DNA from: Saccharothrix saharensis
Lineage (GTDB): Bacteria > Actinomycetota > Actinomycetes > Mycobacteriales > Pseudonocardiaceae
Assembly: GCF_006716745.1 (NCBI RefSeq)
Contig: NZ_VFPP01000001.1
Coordinates: 310,001-374,000 of the forward strand
DNA length: 64,000 bases
Reading direction: 5' to 3'
In this document: positions 17,654 to 25,801 of the stretch, piece after piece
How positions within the stretch are numbered: the stretch's first letter is position 1
How the letters are laid out: each line of letters opens with the position of its first letter
Position numbers and translations under genes: made by a program
The notes under the pieces: generated by a model
Told to the model about the DNA's origin: nothing
Databases searched by the model: none
The model's input: the letters and a program-made list of their open reading frames with translations, nothing else

Positions 17654-17845
17654 TCACCGTCGTTTGCGGTGGCTCGTGTCGCACAGCGGGTAACGCTTGC
17701 TGCGGCGGCACGCGCACACCGCGACGACGAACCGGTCCGAGCACACCACCGTCCCGTCGTCCGCCCGCAGCTCCACGGGCCCCTCCACCAGGACGGGCCC
17801 ACCGGGCACCACGGTCACCACCCGGGCTTCACGCCGCGTCGGCAC
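17654..17845 (-). CDS. CDGSH iron-sulfur domain protein
   Basis: A 63-residue protein whose C-terminal half carries the CDGSH-type cluster motif: C-A-C-R-R-S-K-R-Y-P-L-C-D-T-S-H (about residues 43-58), giving the three-cysteine one-histidine ligation of a redox-active [2Fe-2S] centre. The N-terminal part (GGPVLVEGPVELRADDG) is the usual short beta segment. The GTG at 17845 overlaps the upstream methyltransferase gene by 17 bp; an in-frame GTG at 17818 would give a shorter protein with the motif intact. It lies convergent to the iron-containing redox gene, in a neighbourhood rich in Fe-S and iron proteins. Confidence 0.82.
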   Translation of the reverse strand: MPTRREARVVTVVPGGPVLVEGPVELRADDGTVVCSDRFVVAVCACRRSKRYPLCDTSHRKRR

Positions 17846-18476
17846 GGATCACCACCAGTTCCTCGTGCTCCTGACCGTCCTCGATGAGCCCGCGCCGCGC
17901 CAACCACTCCGCCCGGCCGCGCATCACCGGCCCGAACGGGACCGTGCGGCGCGCCACCACGGACGCCTTCAACCCGCCGCCGCGCAACTGCCGCAACGTC
18001 ACGTCCGGGTCGGACAACGCCGAGTGCACGATCAGGCCCATGCCCTTGTCGGCCAACAGCAACGGCAGCACCGCGCACAGCCGGTCCAGCACGCAACGCC
18101 CGTCCAGCCCGGCGTCCCACGCCCGCGCCGGACCCCGGTCCGGCACACCCGTGCTCGGCACGTACGGCGGGTTGGCCGTGACGACATCGAACTCGCCCCG
18201 ACCCACCAGGTCACCGAAGTCACCGCGCCGCACCCGCACGCGCAACCCGCGCAACCGGGCGTTGGCCCAGGTCGCCGCCAACGCCCGTCTGCTCAGGTCC
18301 ACGGCCGTGATCTCACCCGCGCCCGCCACCGCCGAGGCGATCGCCAACGCGCCGGTGCCGGTGCACACGTCCAGCACCCGACCACCGCGCGGCATCCCGG
18401 CCTGCGCCAGCGCCTCGGCCATCAGCCACGTGTCTTCCTGGGGCCGGTACACGCCCGGCGGCCTCAACAACCACAT
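17829..18476 (-). CDS. HemK2/MTQ2-type N5-glutamine methyltransferase-like protein
   Basis: A 215-residue class I SAM methyltransferase. The SAM loop is VLDVCTGTGALA (34-45), the acidic strand end is ITAVD (56-60), and NPPY (102-105) is the glutamine/adenine-amino methyltransferase motif. The N-terminal R-P-P-G-V-Y-R-P-Q-E-D-T-W fits the HemK2 branch rather than full-length PrmC, because the helical PrmC N-terminal domain is absent. HemK2-like enzymes methylate Gln in GGQ-type proteins; the actinobacterial target is unknown. ATG 18476 gives MWLLRPPGVY. It is followed with overlap by the CDGSH gene. Confidence 0.82.
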   Translation of the reverse strand: MWLLRPPGVYRPQEDTWLMAEALAQAGMPRGGRVLDVCTGTGALAIASAVAGAGEITAVDLSRRALAATWANARLRGLRVRVRRGDFGDLVGRGEFDVVTANPPYVPSTGVPDRGPARAWDAGLDGRCVLDRLCAVLPLLLADKGMGLIVHSALSDPDVTLRQLRGGGLKASVVARRTVPFGPVMRGRAEWLARRGLIEDGQEHEELVVIRADAA

Positions 18477-18569
18477 AGGACTGTGGTTCCCGGAGGCACG
18501 GCCCGCAAACGACAGGAATCGATCCGCACCGAACGGGGAACCCCGGTGGTCCGGACGCAGGGAGGTCGG

Positions 18570-19376
18570 ATGCGCGTGGTGGAGGCGACCCGTGCGGTGG
18601 CCCGTGAACAGGTCCTGGTCGCGATGGCGCTCGGCATACCGAGCCTGCTCGCCGACCGGGCGTGGCGCGCCACCGACCCGGACGAGGGACGGGGACTGGG
18701 AGTCCTGCTGGTGCCGGGCTTCGGCTTCGGGGACTGGAGCCTGCGGCTGACCGCCACCTGGCTGCGCAAGCGCGGCTACGTGCCCACCGGGGCCCGGATC
18801 GGGATGAACGTCGGCTGCACCTCCGACCTCGTGGACCGGCTGGAACGCAGGCTCGAGGCGCACGTCGGGGCCACCGGCGGCCCGGTGGTGCTGTTCGGGC
18901 AGAGCCGCGGCGGCGGCCTGGCCCGCCTGCTCTCGGTGCGCCGGCCCGAACTGGTGCGCGGCCTGGTCATGCTCGCCAGCCCCGTGCTCGACCAACTGGG
19001 AGCGCACCCGAGCGTCGTGCGGGTGGCGCGGACCCTGGCGCGGCTGTCCCGTGCCGGCGTCCCCGGGCTGCTGAACGAGGACTGCTTCGCCGGCACCTGC
19101 TACGACACCAACTCCACCGCCATGGCCGCGCCGCTGACCGTGCCCGCCATCGCGGTGTTCTCCCGCAACGACCTCATCGCGCCCTGGGAGCTGTGCGCCG
19201 ACCCGTGCGCCGACTGCGTCGAGGTCAGCAGCTCGCACACCGGCATGGGCCTGGACCCCGAGGTGTACCGGCTGCTGGCCCCGCGCCTGGCCGAGTGGGC
19301 GCGGGATCGGGAACCCGCCACGCCCGCGCCCACCCCGGCTCGGACCGCGCTGGAGGTCACGGCGTCGGCGCGCTGA
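18570..19376 (+). CDS. Alpha/beta hydrolase
   Basis: A 268-residue alpha/beta-hydrolase-fold protein. The oxyanion segment is LLVPGFGFGDWSL (46-58), the nucleophile elbow is G-Q-S112-R-G-G, an acidic member lies in FSRNDLIAPW and the histidine in SSHTGMGLDPEVY. The N-terminus LADRAWRATDPDEGRG resembles esterases in polyester or lipid neighbourhoods, but no substrate is apparent. ATG 18570 has GGAGG four bases upstream. It is transcribed away from the HemK2-like gene with a 93-bp divergent gap and ends six bases from the convergent SufS-like gene. Confidence 0.85.
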   Translation: MRVVEATRAVAREQVLVAMALGIPSLLADRAWRATDPDEGRGLGVLLVPGFGFGDWSLRLTATWLRKRGYVPTGARIGMNVGCTSDLVDRLERRLEAHVGATGGPVVLFGQSRGGGLARLLSVRRPELVRGLVMLASPVLDQLGAHPSVVRVARTLARLSRAGVPGLLNEDCFAGTCYDTNSTAMAAPLTVPAIAVFSRNDLIAPWELCADPCADCVEVSSSHTGMGLDPEVYRLLAPRLAEWARDREPATPAPTPARTALEVTASAR

Positions 19377-19382
19377 CTCCGA

Positions 19383-20732
19383 CTACCGCGTCGGCGGCAC
19401 GTGCAGGCGCGACCCCGTGGCCTCCGTGCTCGGCCACCACGCGCCGTCCTCGGCCACGTAGAACAGCCGCGGCCCGATCTCGCTGATCGTGCGCACCGCG
19501 TCCACCAACCGGTCGACGTGGTCCACCCCGATGCCCAGCCCCAGGCTCGCCCGCACCGCCGTCCGCTCGCCGGACAGGTGCCGTGCCAGCGGCCGGGCGC
19601 AGAAGTCGCCGTGCCGCACCCCGATGCCGTACTCCACCGACAACGCGGTCGCCAGCAACGCCGAGTCCACCCCGTCCACGGTGAACGCCACCATCGCCAC
19701 CCGCTCGCTGGCCGGGCCGAACAACGACACCTCGACCACCTCGGGCACCTCGGCCAACCCCGAGCGCAACCGGTTGAGCAGCACCGACTCGTACGGCATC
19801 ACCGAGTTCCACGCCGTGCGCAACGTCTGGCACGCCGCCGCCAGCGCCACCGCGCCCACCACGTTCGCCCCGCCCGCCTCGTGCCGCGCCGCGCCCGACG
19901 CCCAGGTCACCGCGCCGTCGCCCACGTCCACCGTCGCGCCACACCCCGCCAGGTGCGGCCGTGCCGCCTCCAACCAGTCCGGCCGCCCCGCCAGCACCCC
20001 GATCCCGAACGGCGCGTACATCTTGTGCCCGCTGAACGCCACGTAGTCCACGTCCAGCCCGGCGATGTCGATCGGCTGGTGCGCGGCCAGCTGCGCCGCG
20101 TCCACCGCGACCCGCGCCCCGTGCCGGCGGCACAACGCGACCACGTCCTCCAACGGCATCAGCTCGCCGGTCACGTTCAGCACCGCGCTCACCGCCACCA
20201 GCACGTCACCGCCGAGCGCCCGCAGCTCCTCGTCCAGCGACGCCAGCATCTCCTCCACCGAGGCCGGGATCGGCAACCGGCGCACATCCCGCCACGGCAG
20301 CAGCAGCGCGTGGTGCTCGCTGTCGAACACCACCACCGTCGTCCCCTCCGGCACGGCCATCGCCAGCAGCTTCACCGCGTCGGTCGTGTTGCGGGTGAAC
20401 ACCAGGTAGTCGTCGTCCCGGCAGCCGACGAACGCGCGCACCACCCGCCGCGCCTCCTCGAACCGGGCCGTGGAGATCGCGGCCAGCGTGCCCGAACCCT
20501 CGTGCGAGCTGGCGTACCACGGCAGGAACGCCTGCGCCGCCTCCGCCACGGCCACCATGCACGGCGCGGTGGCCGCGTGGTCGAAGTTCGCGAACGACGC
20601 CGTCGCCCCGGAACCCAGCGGCACCTGCAGGTCCGCGCCCAGCACCGCCGGCAGCACCGACCGCGCGCCCTCGCTGGGCCGGTGCTGCGCGAACGGCCGC
20701 ACCGTCCGATCCGGGTCCAGGAACAGGGTCAC
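19383..20732 (-). CDS. SufS-like class V aminotransferase/cysteine desulfurase
   Basis: A 449-residue fold-type I PLP enzyme. The cofactor lysine is K237 in FSGHKMYAPFG, with VDAAQLAAHQPID before it. Near the C-terminus R-H-G-D-F-C378-A-R-P-L aligns with the RxGHHCA loop of group II (SufS) cysteine desulfurases, so the persulfide cysteine appears present. The extra 40 N-terminal residues and about 30 C-terminal residues are not typical of SufS, and no SufBCD/SufU genes are nearby, so a dedicated role in this operon (desulfurase, lyase or aminotransferase on a cysteine analogue) is more likely than Fe-S assembly. GTG 20732 overlaps the cysteine-synthase stop by four bases. Confidence 0.85.
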   Translation of the reverse strand: MTLFLDPDRTVRPFAQHRPSEGARSVLPAVLGADLQVPLGSGATASFANFDHAATAPCMVAVAEAAQAFLPWYASSHEGSGTLAAISTARFEEARRVVRAFVGCRDDDYLVFTRNTTDAVKLLAMAVPEGTTVVVFDSEHHALLLPWRDVRRLPIPASVEEMLASLDEELRALGGDVLVAVSAVLNVTGELMPLEDVVALCRRHGARVAVDAAQLAAHQPIDIAGLDVDYVAFSGHKMYAPFGIGVLAGRPDWLEAARPHLAGCGATVDVGDGAVTWASGAARHEAGGANVVGAVALAAACQTLRTAWNSVMPYESVLLNRLRSGLAEVPEVVEVSLFGPASERVAMVAFTVDGVDSALLATALSVEYGIGVRHGDFCARPLARHLSGERTAVRASLGLGIGVDHVDRLVDAVRTISEIGPRLFYVAEDGAWWPSTEATGSRLHVPPTR

Positions 20733-21700
20733 CGCGCTTCCCCGGCGAGCGAGCCCTCGGCGAACGCCACGTCCTCGTCCGGCAGCGCGTCCAGGTAGTC
20801 GTGCACGCCGTCGTAGGCGAACGTCAGCACCCGCGACCCGGCCGGCAGCGCCCGCGCGACCCGGCACGCCGCCACCAGGTTCGCCGCCGACGAGATCCCG
20901 ACCGCCAGCCCCTCGGTGCGCATCACCCGCCGCATCATCCGCCGCGCGTCCTCGAACGACACCTGCTCCTCGTCCGACACCAGGCCGAGGTCCAGCACCG
21001 CGGGCACCAGGCCGACCGCCAACCCCTGGATCGGGTGCGTGACGAACCTGTTCTCCCGCAACGAACACCCCTCCGGCTGCACGGCCACGATCCGCAGCGA
21101 CGGCTGGTGCTCCGCCAGCACCCGACCCACACCGGTGATGTGCCCGCCCGTGCCGACACCCGCGACCAGCGCGTCCGGCAGCCGCGGCCCCAGCGCGTCC
21201 ATGATCTCCACCGCCGTGGTCCGCTCGTGGATCGCCGGGTTCGCCGGGTTGGCCTGCTGGTTGAGCATCACCCAGTCCGGGTTGTCGAACAGCAGCCCCA
21301 ACGCCATGTCGGCGTGCGAGTTGTTGCCCAGCGTGTGGTCGGACAACCGCACCTCGGCGCCGTAGCCGCGCAGCAGCCGCTGCTTGGCCGGGCTGTAGTT
21401 GTCCGGGATCACCAGCACCAGCCGGTAGCCCAGGATCGCCGCCGCCATCGCCAGCCCGATGCCGGTGTTGCCACCGGTCGACTCGATGATCGTCTGCCCG
21501 CTGCCGCGGACCAGCTCACCGTCCTTCTCCGCCTCCAGGATCATGTTCAACGCGATGCGCACCTTGTGGCTGCCACCCGGGTTGAGCAGCTCCAGCTTCA
21601 CCAGCAGCTCGCGGTCCAGGTCCGGTTCCAGCCGGGACAGCCGCACGATCGGCGTGTCGCCGATCGCGTCCAAGACCGAGTCGGCGATGCCCTTGCCCAT
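20729..21700 (-). CDS. Cysteine-synthase-like PLP enzyme
   Basis: A 323-residue fold-type II PLP enzyme of the O-acetylserine sulfhydrylase/CBS family. PLP lysine is K46 in NPGGSHKVR, the substrate loop is S74-T-G-G-N-T-G, and the phosphate-binding loop is GVGTGGHITG (about 183-192). The usual NPGGSVKDR and TSGNTG are slightly altered (SHKVR, STGGNTG), which may reflect another acceptor than sulfide. The product could be cysteine or a beta-substituted alanine made from O-acetylserine supplied by the acetyltransferase at 23220-24227. ATG 21700 lies two bases after the EamA-JAMM stop with AGGAG just upstream; the 3' end overlaps the SufS-like gene. Confidence 0.88.
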   Translation of the reverse strand: MGKGIADSVLDAIGDTPIVRLSRLEPDLDRELLVKLELLNPGGSHKVRIALNMILEAEKDGELVRGSGQTIIESTGGNTGIGLAMAAAILGYRLVLVIPDNYSPAKQRLLRGYGAEVRLSDHTLGNNSHADMALGLLFDNPDWVMLNQQANPANPAIHERTTAVEIMDALGPRLPDALVAGVGTGGHITGVGRVLAEHQPSLRIVAVQPEGCSLRENRFVTHPIQGLAVGLVPAVLDLGLVSDEEQVSFEDARRMMRRVMRTEGLAVGISSAANLVAACRVARALPAGSRVLTFAYDGVHDYLDALPDEDVAFAEGSLAGEAR

Positions 21701-21702
21701 GC

Positions 21703-23154
21703 TCACTCCTGAGTGACGTGCGGGGGGACGGTTTTCTCGCGCGGCGCGCCGAACGTCGCGATCGCGGTGTAGCGGCCGAGGGCCGCGTCGAAGTCGAACA
21801 GCCGCGAGCCCAGGACCTCGTCCCGCGAGGTGTCCACGACCAGGTGGCGCACCGGGTACACCGGCGTGCCCTCGTAGACCGCGAAGCGGTGGTCCTCGTC
21901 GCTGAAGTACGCGCCCGCGTCCGGGTGCGAGTGGTAGATCACGCGGACCGGGTCGTCGCCGTCGAACGAGTCCTCCAGCTCCCGCAGGTCCGCCACGCCG
22001 AACGCGTACCCGGTCCGGCTCTCCCGGTCGTAGACCTCCGGCCGGTCCTCGATGGCGTTGGCGCAGTCCGTCACGCCGCTCGCCCGGACGAACCCGCACG
22101 CCTCCGACGGGTAGCGCGCCAGCACGTGCCGGTAGACCTCGGCCAGCGCCGCCTCGGACGGCCGCCCGTCCTCGTCGACCGCGGGCACGACCGCCGGGGT
22201 CGCGGGCGGCGGCAGCACCTTGCGCTGGTTCCACTGCGTCACGCCGAACGCGCCCAGGATCACCAGCGTCAGCAGCAGGTCCACCCACCCGAACGACGCG
22301 CCCTCGATCACCACGGCCAGGAACTGCGCGATGATCGGGAACAGCACGAACGCGAAGGACACCAGCACCGTGTCCATCCGCTGCAACAGCCAGAAGTACA
22401 CCGCGAACCCGATCGCGGACGCCACGATGCCCAGGTAGATCGTCGCGCCGATGCTGCGCGCGGTGAACGCCTCCGCACCCGGTCGCTCCACCAGCAGGCC
22501 CAACCCGGTCAGCAGCACACCGCCCACGGCCATCGGCAGGGTGTTCAGCGTCAGCGCCGGCATCTTCCCGCCGTGCTTCTTGATCATGATGTAGGCCAGC
22601 GCGTGGATCACCGCCGCGCCCAGCAGCGCCGCCACGCCGATCACGTTCGTCACCGCGACGCCCTGGGAGTGCACGATCAGCGTGCCCAGCGCGGCGAACG
22701 CGACCAGCACCGCCGCGGCCTGCGTCGTGGTGATGCGGGTGCGCAGGATCGGCACGCTGAACACGATCATCAGGATCGACACCGACGACACGCAGATCGA
22801 CGCCAGGCCCGACGACACGTACAGCTCGCCGTAGTTGAACAGGAAGAACGGCACGGTGAAGTAGCAGCCCACCATGAACACGAAGAACCAGCCCATGCCG
22901 CGCGGGTAGCGCAGCGGCTTGCGCAGCGCCACGCACGCCGCGATGAACGCCGGACCGGCCACGACGAAGCGCAGGCCGGACGCGGTGAGCGGCGGCATGT
23001 CGGTGATCGCGAGCTTGATCGCGATCCAGGTCGAACCCCAGATCAGCACGACCGCGGCGAAGCTCACCGCGACCAACGCCTTCAGCTGGCGGGGACGACC
23101 GGGCGTCGAGGCGGCGGCCGCGGACCGCGACGCCTCGATCTCAGGAGCGGACAT
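21703..23154 (-). CDS. EamA/DMT exporter fused to JAMM metalloprotease domain
   Basis: A 483-residue two-part protein. Residues about 25-308 are a ten-helix drug/metabolite transporter with two EamA repeats (first helix ALVAVSFAAVVLIWGSTWIAIK, last LLLTLVILGAFGVTQW). A Pro/Ala linker (LPPPATPAVVPAVDEDG, 314-330) leads to a JAMM/MPN+ domain: E351 in EACGF, H408-S-H410, S418 and D421 complete the HxHx7Sx2D zinc site. EamA of E. coli exports O-acetylserine/cysteine; bacterial JAMM proteins such as Mec+ of M. tuberculosis release cysteine from the C-terminus of a sulfur carrier. The fusion lies between acetyltransferase and cysteine-synthase genes, which fits both halves. No carrier gene was found in this window. 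Confidence 0.87.
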   Translation of the reverse strand: MSAPEIEASRSAAAASTPGRPRQLKALVAVSFAAVVLIWGSTWIAIKLAITDMPPLTASGLRFVVAGPAFIAACVALRKPLRYPRGMGWFFVFMVGCYFTVPFFLFNYGELYVSSGLASICVSSVSILMIVFSVPILRTRITTTQAAAVLVAFAALGTLIVHSQGVAVTNVIGVAALLGAAVIHALAYIMIKKHGGKMPALTLNTLPMAVGGVLLTGLGLLVERPGAEAFTARSIGATIYLGIVASAIGFAVYFWLLQRMDTVLVSFAFVLFPIIAQFLAVVIEGASFGWVDLLLTLVILGAFGVTQWNQRKVLPPPATPAVVPAVDEDGRPSEAALAEVYRHVLARYPSEACGFVRASGVTDCANAIEDRPEVYDRESRTGYAFGVADLRELEDSFDGDDPVRVIYHSHPDAGAYFSDEDHRFAVYEGTPVYPVRHLVVDTSRDEVLGSRLFDFDAALGRYTAIATFGAPREKTVPPHVTQE

Positions 23155-23219
23155 GGAGCGGGATCTCCAGACTGATTAAGGGTGTGCTGGTCGTGCGGCG
23201 ACGGCGGACCCGCGGCGGC

Positions 23220-24227
23220 TCAGCCCGCCGCGGTGCGCGGCAGCGACGCCACCCGCGACTTGCGGGCCAGCGGGATGCCGACGGTCACCTCGGACCCGCC
23301 GTGGCGGACCCGGATGTGCGCCACCGAGCGCAACCCGCGCGCCCGGGGCGAGATCTGGAACGTGAGGCACTTCGCGTTGTTCTGCAGCACCGACCAGTCG
23401 CCCGCGGCCAGCGGCAACTGGGTCGGGCCGAGCAGCTGCACCTCCAGGCCGGGGCGGTCGAGGTCGTTGCCGTGCAACCGGAACCGGTACTCACCCAGCC
23501 CCTCCACGCCGTAGACCGTGATCGGCCGCGGCCCGGCGACCATCTGGTACTGGTGCAGCACGGCCACCTGCGCGCCGGCCGGCACGTCCGCCCGAACCAG
23601 CGCGTGGCTGCCGATCATCACGTCGTCGCCGACCGTGATCGGCCCGAGCACGCGGGCGAACCCGCCGACCTGCACCCGGTCGCCCAGCGTGGGGTGCCGC
23701 CTGCCCGCCGCGTTGTCCGCGATGCCCAGCGCGCCCAGCACCACGCCCTGCAGGATGTAGCAGTCCGCGCCGATCGTCGCGTCCTCGCCGATCACCGTGC
23801 CGATGCCGTGGTCGACGATGAACCGGGGCCCGATCGTCGCGCCGGGGTGGATCTCCACCCCCGTGCGCACCTTCGCCGCCTCGGAGATCTTGCGGGCCAG
23901 CACGCGCTGCCGCCACGGGTCGCCGCACGGCGCGGTCAGCACCTCGTGCGCGACGCGGTAGGACAGCACCGCCTGGAAGCACGCGTACGCCTCCAGCACG
24001 TACTGCCACGAACCCAGGCTCGCCGGGTCCCGCCGCGCCAGCGCCAGCAGGTCGCCCACCGCGAGGTCCGCGGCGCGGCGGACCACCGCGCCGCACTCGA
24101 GACCGAGCGCGGCCGAATCCGACTCGTGCGGCGCGAGCACATTCTCCGCCGCCCGAACAATTTCCGGGTAAGCGGCGTCCGGTTCCCGATCGACGGGACA
24201 GGCGGACTCCTCGCGAACGACAGACAC
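23220..24227 (-). CDS. Serine O-acetyltransferase-like protein with extra C-terminal beta domain
   Basis: A 335-residue hexapeptide-repeat acyltransferase. Helices 20-120 are followed by the left-handed beta helix EIHPGATIGPRFIVDHGIG (about 125-143; D139-H140 match the catalytic Asp-His of CysE) and GADCYILQGVVLGA. It should make O-acetylserine from serine and acetyl-CoA for the cysteine-synthase-like enzyme at 20729-21700. Residues 237-322 (ITVYGVEGLGEYRFRLHGND through VRHGGSEVTVGIPLA) are not part of CysE and look like a single IPT/TIG or Ig-like sandwich. GTG 24227 follows a GGGGGA sequence. It heads the four-gene minus-strand operon. Confidence 0.83.
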   Translation of the reverse strand: MSVVREESACPVDREPDAAYPEIVRAAENVLAPHESDSAALGLECGAVVRRAADLAVGDLLALARRDPASLGSWQYVLEAYACFQAVLSYRVAHEVLTAPCGDPWRQRVLARKISEAAKVRTGVEIHPGATIGPRFIVDHGIGTVIGEDATIGADCYILQGVVLGALGIADNAAGRRHPTLGDRVQVGGFARVLGPITVGDDVMIGSHALVRADVPAGAQVAVLHQYQMVAGPRPITVYGVEGLGEYRFRLHGNDLDRPGLEVQLLGPTQLPLAAGDWSVLQNNAKCLTFQISPRARGLRSVAHIRVRHGGSEVTVGIPLARKSRVASLPRTAAG

Positions 24228-24621
24228 CGGTTCCCCCTAGTCAACAGATGATGTCGCGGTCGGGGACATTACCTCGGTTCCCGAAGTTCGGCGACCGCAC
24301 TTTTGCGGCCGGCTCGGCCGATCGGACGGCTTGATGCGCCGATCGGTCGCACTTCGTTACGACGTCGTCGGGCACGTTCACTGTATCGGCCCAGCGGCGA
24401 AGATCGGGATTAACGCAGATTAATAAATCCGAAACACCGCGCCGTCCGATACTTCACCCGGTTGTCCCAACGACGTGCATACGCCCTCTATATGGCCAGG
24501 TCAAGTGGCATGCACCGGCTCGCCGTCGGACTTGCGCGATCCGCTAGCATCCCGACGACGCACCCTTGGCCACCCGATCGACCGGTGGTCGTAATGGTCG
24601 TGCGGGTACTGGGGAGGCACG
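24228..24621. promoter_or_regulatory. Divergent intergenic region, acetyltransferase / methyltransferase
   Basis: 394 bp without a supportable gene. It is AT-richer in its centre (around 24410-24440, with GGATTAACGCAGATTAATAA), unusual for this sequence, and has several GATCGG/CCGATC repeats around 24318-24350. Both flanking genes are transcribed outward, so it should hold two promoters. I could not place convincing -10/-35 boxes. Confidence 0.45.
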
Positions 24622-25449
24622 TTGTCCGGGGGTTTGTCGCAGCATGCGCGGGATTTCCACGCCTTCGAGTTGTCGCGCTGGCAACGCGTGGTCGACAGAT
24701 ATCACCGCTCCTGGGGCGAGTTGACCGGTTCGGCCGGTTCGGGACTCCTCGACGCGATCGGCGTGCCGCCCGGAACGCGGTTGCTCGACATCGCGACCGG
24801 GCCGGGATATGTCGCCGGTGCGGCTTCCCGAAGAGGGGCGGCGGCGGTCGGCGTGGACTTCTCCGCGCAGATGATCGCGAAAGCGCGCCTGCTCTTCCCC
24901 GACGTCGACTTCCGCGAGGGCGACGCGCTCGACCTGCCCTTCGCCGACGGCGCGTTCGACCGGGCCGTGATGAACTTCGGCCTGCTGCACCTGGGCGACC
25001 CCGGACGCGCGATCCGGGAGGCGTTCCGCGTCCTGGCGCCCGGCGGCGCGTTCGGCTTCACGGTGTGGGCCTCGCCCGACGAGGCCGTGGGGTTCTCGCT
25101 GCTCTCGGACGCGATCATGGAGTTCGGCGAGCCCGTCGCGCTGCCCGAGGGCCCCGACTTCTACCACTACAGCGAGCCGGACAACTGCCGCGCGGCGCTG
25201 GCCGACGCGGGGTTCGCCGAGACCGGGGCCGAGGTGCTGCACCTGGACTGGCGGCTGGAGAGCGTGGACGAGCTGTTCCCGGCCTACCGGCAGGCGACCG
25301 TGCGCACCGGCGCGCTCCTCGACGGCCAGAGCGACGCCGACCGCGAGAAGATCGAACAACGGGTGCGGGAGACCGCGGCGCGGTTCTCCGACGGGACGGG
25401 CCGGCTGGTGATCCCCATGCCCGCGATCGCGGTCTGGGGCCGGAGGTGA
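24622..25449 (+). CDS. Class I SAM-dependent methyltransferase
   Basis: A 275-residue UbiE/COQ5-like methyltransferase. The SAM motif is LLDIATGPGYVAGAASRRGA (about 53-72), followed by VGVDFSAQMI and NFGLLHLGDPGRAIREAFRVLAPGG, the typical post-I and motif III strands. Substrate unknown. The start is a TTG at 24622 because GGGGAGG lies four bases upstream and no in-frame ATG/GTG fits; the first residues would be MSGGLSQHARDFHAFELSRW. It faces the cysteine-type operon and is followed 25 bp later by a small unknown gene, possibly in one transcript. Methylation of a product of the opposite operon is possible but unproven. Confidence 0.85.
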   Translation: MSGGLSQHARDFHAFELSRWQRVVDRYHRSWGELTGSAGSGLLDAIGVPPGTRLLDIATGPGYVAGAASRRGAAAVGVDFSAQMIAKARLLFPDVDFREGDALDLPFADGAFDRAVMNFGLLHLGDPGRAIREAFRVLAPGGAFGFTVWASPDEAVGFSLLSDAIMEFGEPVALPEGPDFYHYSEPDNCRAALADAGFAETGAEVLHLDWRLESVDELFPAYRQATVRTGALLDGQSDADREKIEQRVRETAARFSDGTGRLVIPMPAIAVWGRR

Positions 25450-25474
25450 GCACGTCATCGAACCTTCGTCGCGC

Positions 25475-25801
25475 GTGGTGTTGTTCGGCAACCAGCCCGT
25501 GCAGGCGCGCATCGCGCTGCGCGAGCGGCTGGAGGAGCTGAGGGACGGCCCGGTCGACGGCGCGTGGGTCGTGCACCTGCGGACGCACTGCCTGGCGCTC
25601 TGCGCCGCGCTGGACGAGCTCGGCCGCGAGCACCGGATCGTCTCCGAGGCGCCGGCGCGCGAGGTGGACGGCGTGGCCGCGCTGGGGGACTTCACCCACG
25701 AGGAGCGCGAGATCGCCGACCTCCTGTCGGCGTCGACCGGACGACTCGGCGACGCCGACGCGGCGCTGATCACGCGCGCCACCACCGTCACCGACGGGTG
25801 A
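25475..25801 (+). CDS. Small conserved-looking protein of unknown function
   Basis: A protein of 108 residues, mixed alpha/beta by composition: VVLFGNQPVQARIALRERLEEL, then WVVHLRTHCLALCAALDELGREH and HEEREIADLLSAST. It has no signal peptide, membrane helix or recognisable catalytic motif; the two cysteines in THCLALCA are its only ones. GTG 25475 or 25478 are the only sensible starts; neither has a strong ribosome site, so translation may be coupled to the methyltransferase gene that stops at 25449. I do not recognise the family. Its C-terminus (TVTDG) lacks the GG tail that a sulfur-carrier protein would need. Confidence 0.5.
   Translation: MVLFGNQPVQARIALRERLEELRDGPVDGAWVVHLRTHCLALCAALDELGREHRIVSEAPAREVDGVAALGDFTHEEREIADLLSASTGRLGDADAALITRATTVTDG

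Noticed and set aside
17829..19238. Longer HemK2-like protein beginning near 19238
   Set aside because: The extension runs opposite the alpha/beta hydrolase, which has GQSRGG and a good ribosome site. Family homology begins only at MWLLRPPGVYRPQED.
20733..21068. N-terminal extension of the SufS-like enzyme
   Set aside because: It would overlap the cysteine-synthase-like gene over a long stretch. GTG 20732 gives a neat four-base overlap and family-like sequence follows.
25475..25801. Small protein as the missing sulfur carrier for the JAMM protease
   Set aside because: It is about 108 residues, has no beta-grasp pattern and ends in TVTDG rather than GG.
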